From positions 1 through 22,308 of IMG/VR virus record IMGVR_UViG_3300005525_000955: DNA of 22,308 nt; one strand, given 5' to 3'. The position numbers and the translations under genes were made by a program. Shown here piece after piece: positions 21,969 through 22,308 of this stretch (within the stretch, counting starts at the first letter, position 1; the number at the start of each line of letters is the position of its first letter). Origin of the DNA: a virus. The notes under the pieces were generated by a model. It made no database searches and was not told the origin of the DNA. It worked only from the letters and a program-made list of their open reading frames with translations.

Positions 21969-22282
21969 AAGAGTGGTTTATCAAGGTGAGCGAATGCCGC
22001 AAAGCAGAGGCCGAACACAAACGGAACAATCCGACAGCGGGAGACTACTGGTGGTCGGATCATTTTTGCCCGGTGTTGGTTGTATTGGCAGTTGTAAAAG
22101 ATTTTGTCACAGTGTGCCGCAAAACAAAGGCTGTTGGCGACCACCATTGGACTTGGGATTTGACCCAGCCGGAGCTTATGAGTCGATCGGATTTTGTAGC
22201 AATGCTGAAACATGGTCGGTTCGGTGGAGATCACTCATGGGCCGCAAGAGAGTTTGAGCGTGGGTCTGTTTCGTCCACCTAG
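21965..22282 (+). CDS. Trp-rich small phage protein
   Basis: GTG 21965 overlaps the VRR-NUC stop as GTGA, giving 105 residues. Distinct segments are GDYWWSDHFCPVLVVLAVVK, a TVCRKTKAV strand, HHWTWDL and MSRSDFVAML, with a C-terminal WAAREFERG. The pattern (paired Trp, a short beta core, WTWDL) is one I recall from small uncharacterised phage proteins near replication genes; I cannot name a function. A second frame from ATG 21958 is also open to 22257 but has an irregular composition and no recognisable pattern. The last 26 nt of the window after this gene show no feature. Confidence 0.6.
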   Translation: MKEWFIKVSECRKAEAEHKRNNPTAGDYWWSDHFCPVLVVLAVVKDFVTVCRKTKAVGDHHWTWDLTQPELMSRSDFVAMLKHGRFGGDHSWAAREFERGSVSST

Positions 22283-22308
22283 CCCCTACCCATCACCCAG
22301 CGGCGGGG

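Overview
The window is part of a temperate tailed bacteriophage genome (Caudoviricetes), or a viral contig from one. It is dense, and almost every gene lies on the + strand with 1 to 8 nt start/stop overlaps. It holds a virion gene cluster, an integrase/attachment-site/excisionase cassette and a DNA replication cluster; no host gene is visible. The head genes are of the Mu type (DUF935-like portal, MuF head protein), but integration uses a tyrosine recombinase. From remembered family resemblance of the portal, the 558-residue protein, the 504-residue protein and the excisionase-like protein, I suspect a Planctomycetota host. This is an inference that no search has confirmed.

Layout. Positions 1-3055: the C-terminal part of a tape-measure-like protein with tandem repeats, then a 558-residue tail-associated protein. 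Positions 3068-3615: two overlapping small ORFs joined by an A9C slippery site, a candidate programmed -1 frameshift. Positions 3612-7598: a 1328-residue portal whose C-terminal two thirds carries SAP-like, ParB-like and zeta-kinase-like P-loop domains. Positions 7595-10192: an 865-residue companion sharing the SAP-like module and ending in a zincin metallopeptidase (HEFGH). Positions 10189-15018: a small protein, MuF, and two large uncharacterised virion proteins.

Positions 15002-16375: an integrase on the - strand converging on the virion operon, then a 3' tRNA-Asp(GUC) fragment that should be the attP core, an inverted repeat, and an excisionase-like HTH gene flanked by two copies of a 14-bp repeat. 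Because phage genes lie on both sides of the att core, this looks like the free, non-integrated form. Positions 16334-17393: a structured leader, a CsrA-like regulator with a C-terminal extension, a small acidic protein and a 15-cysteine mini-protein. Positions 17425-22282: a replication operon (small phage protein, DUF2800 nuclease, DUF2815 ssDNA-binding-like protein, family A DNA polymerase, VRR-NUC nuclease, Trp-rich protein). A 63-nt cloverleaf lacking a normal anticodon loop lies between the DUF2815 gene and the polymerase gene.

The points most worth following are the portal and metallopeptidase polyvalent pair, the anticodon-less tRNA-like element, the frameshift site, the CsrA fusion with its hairpin-rich leader, and the attP structure. 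Terminase, major capsid, lysis genes and a phage repressor were not recognised here and probably lie outside the window.
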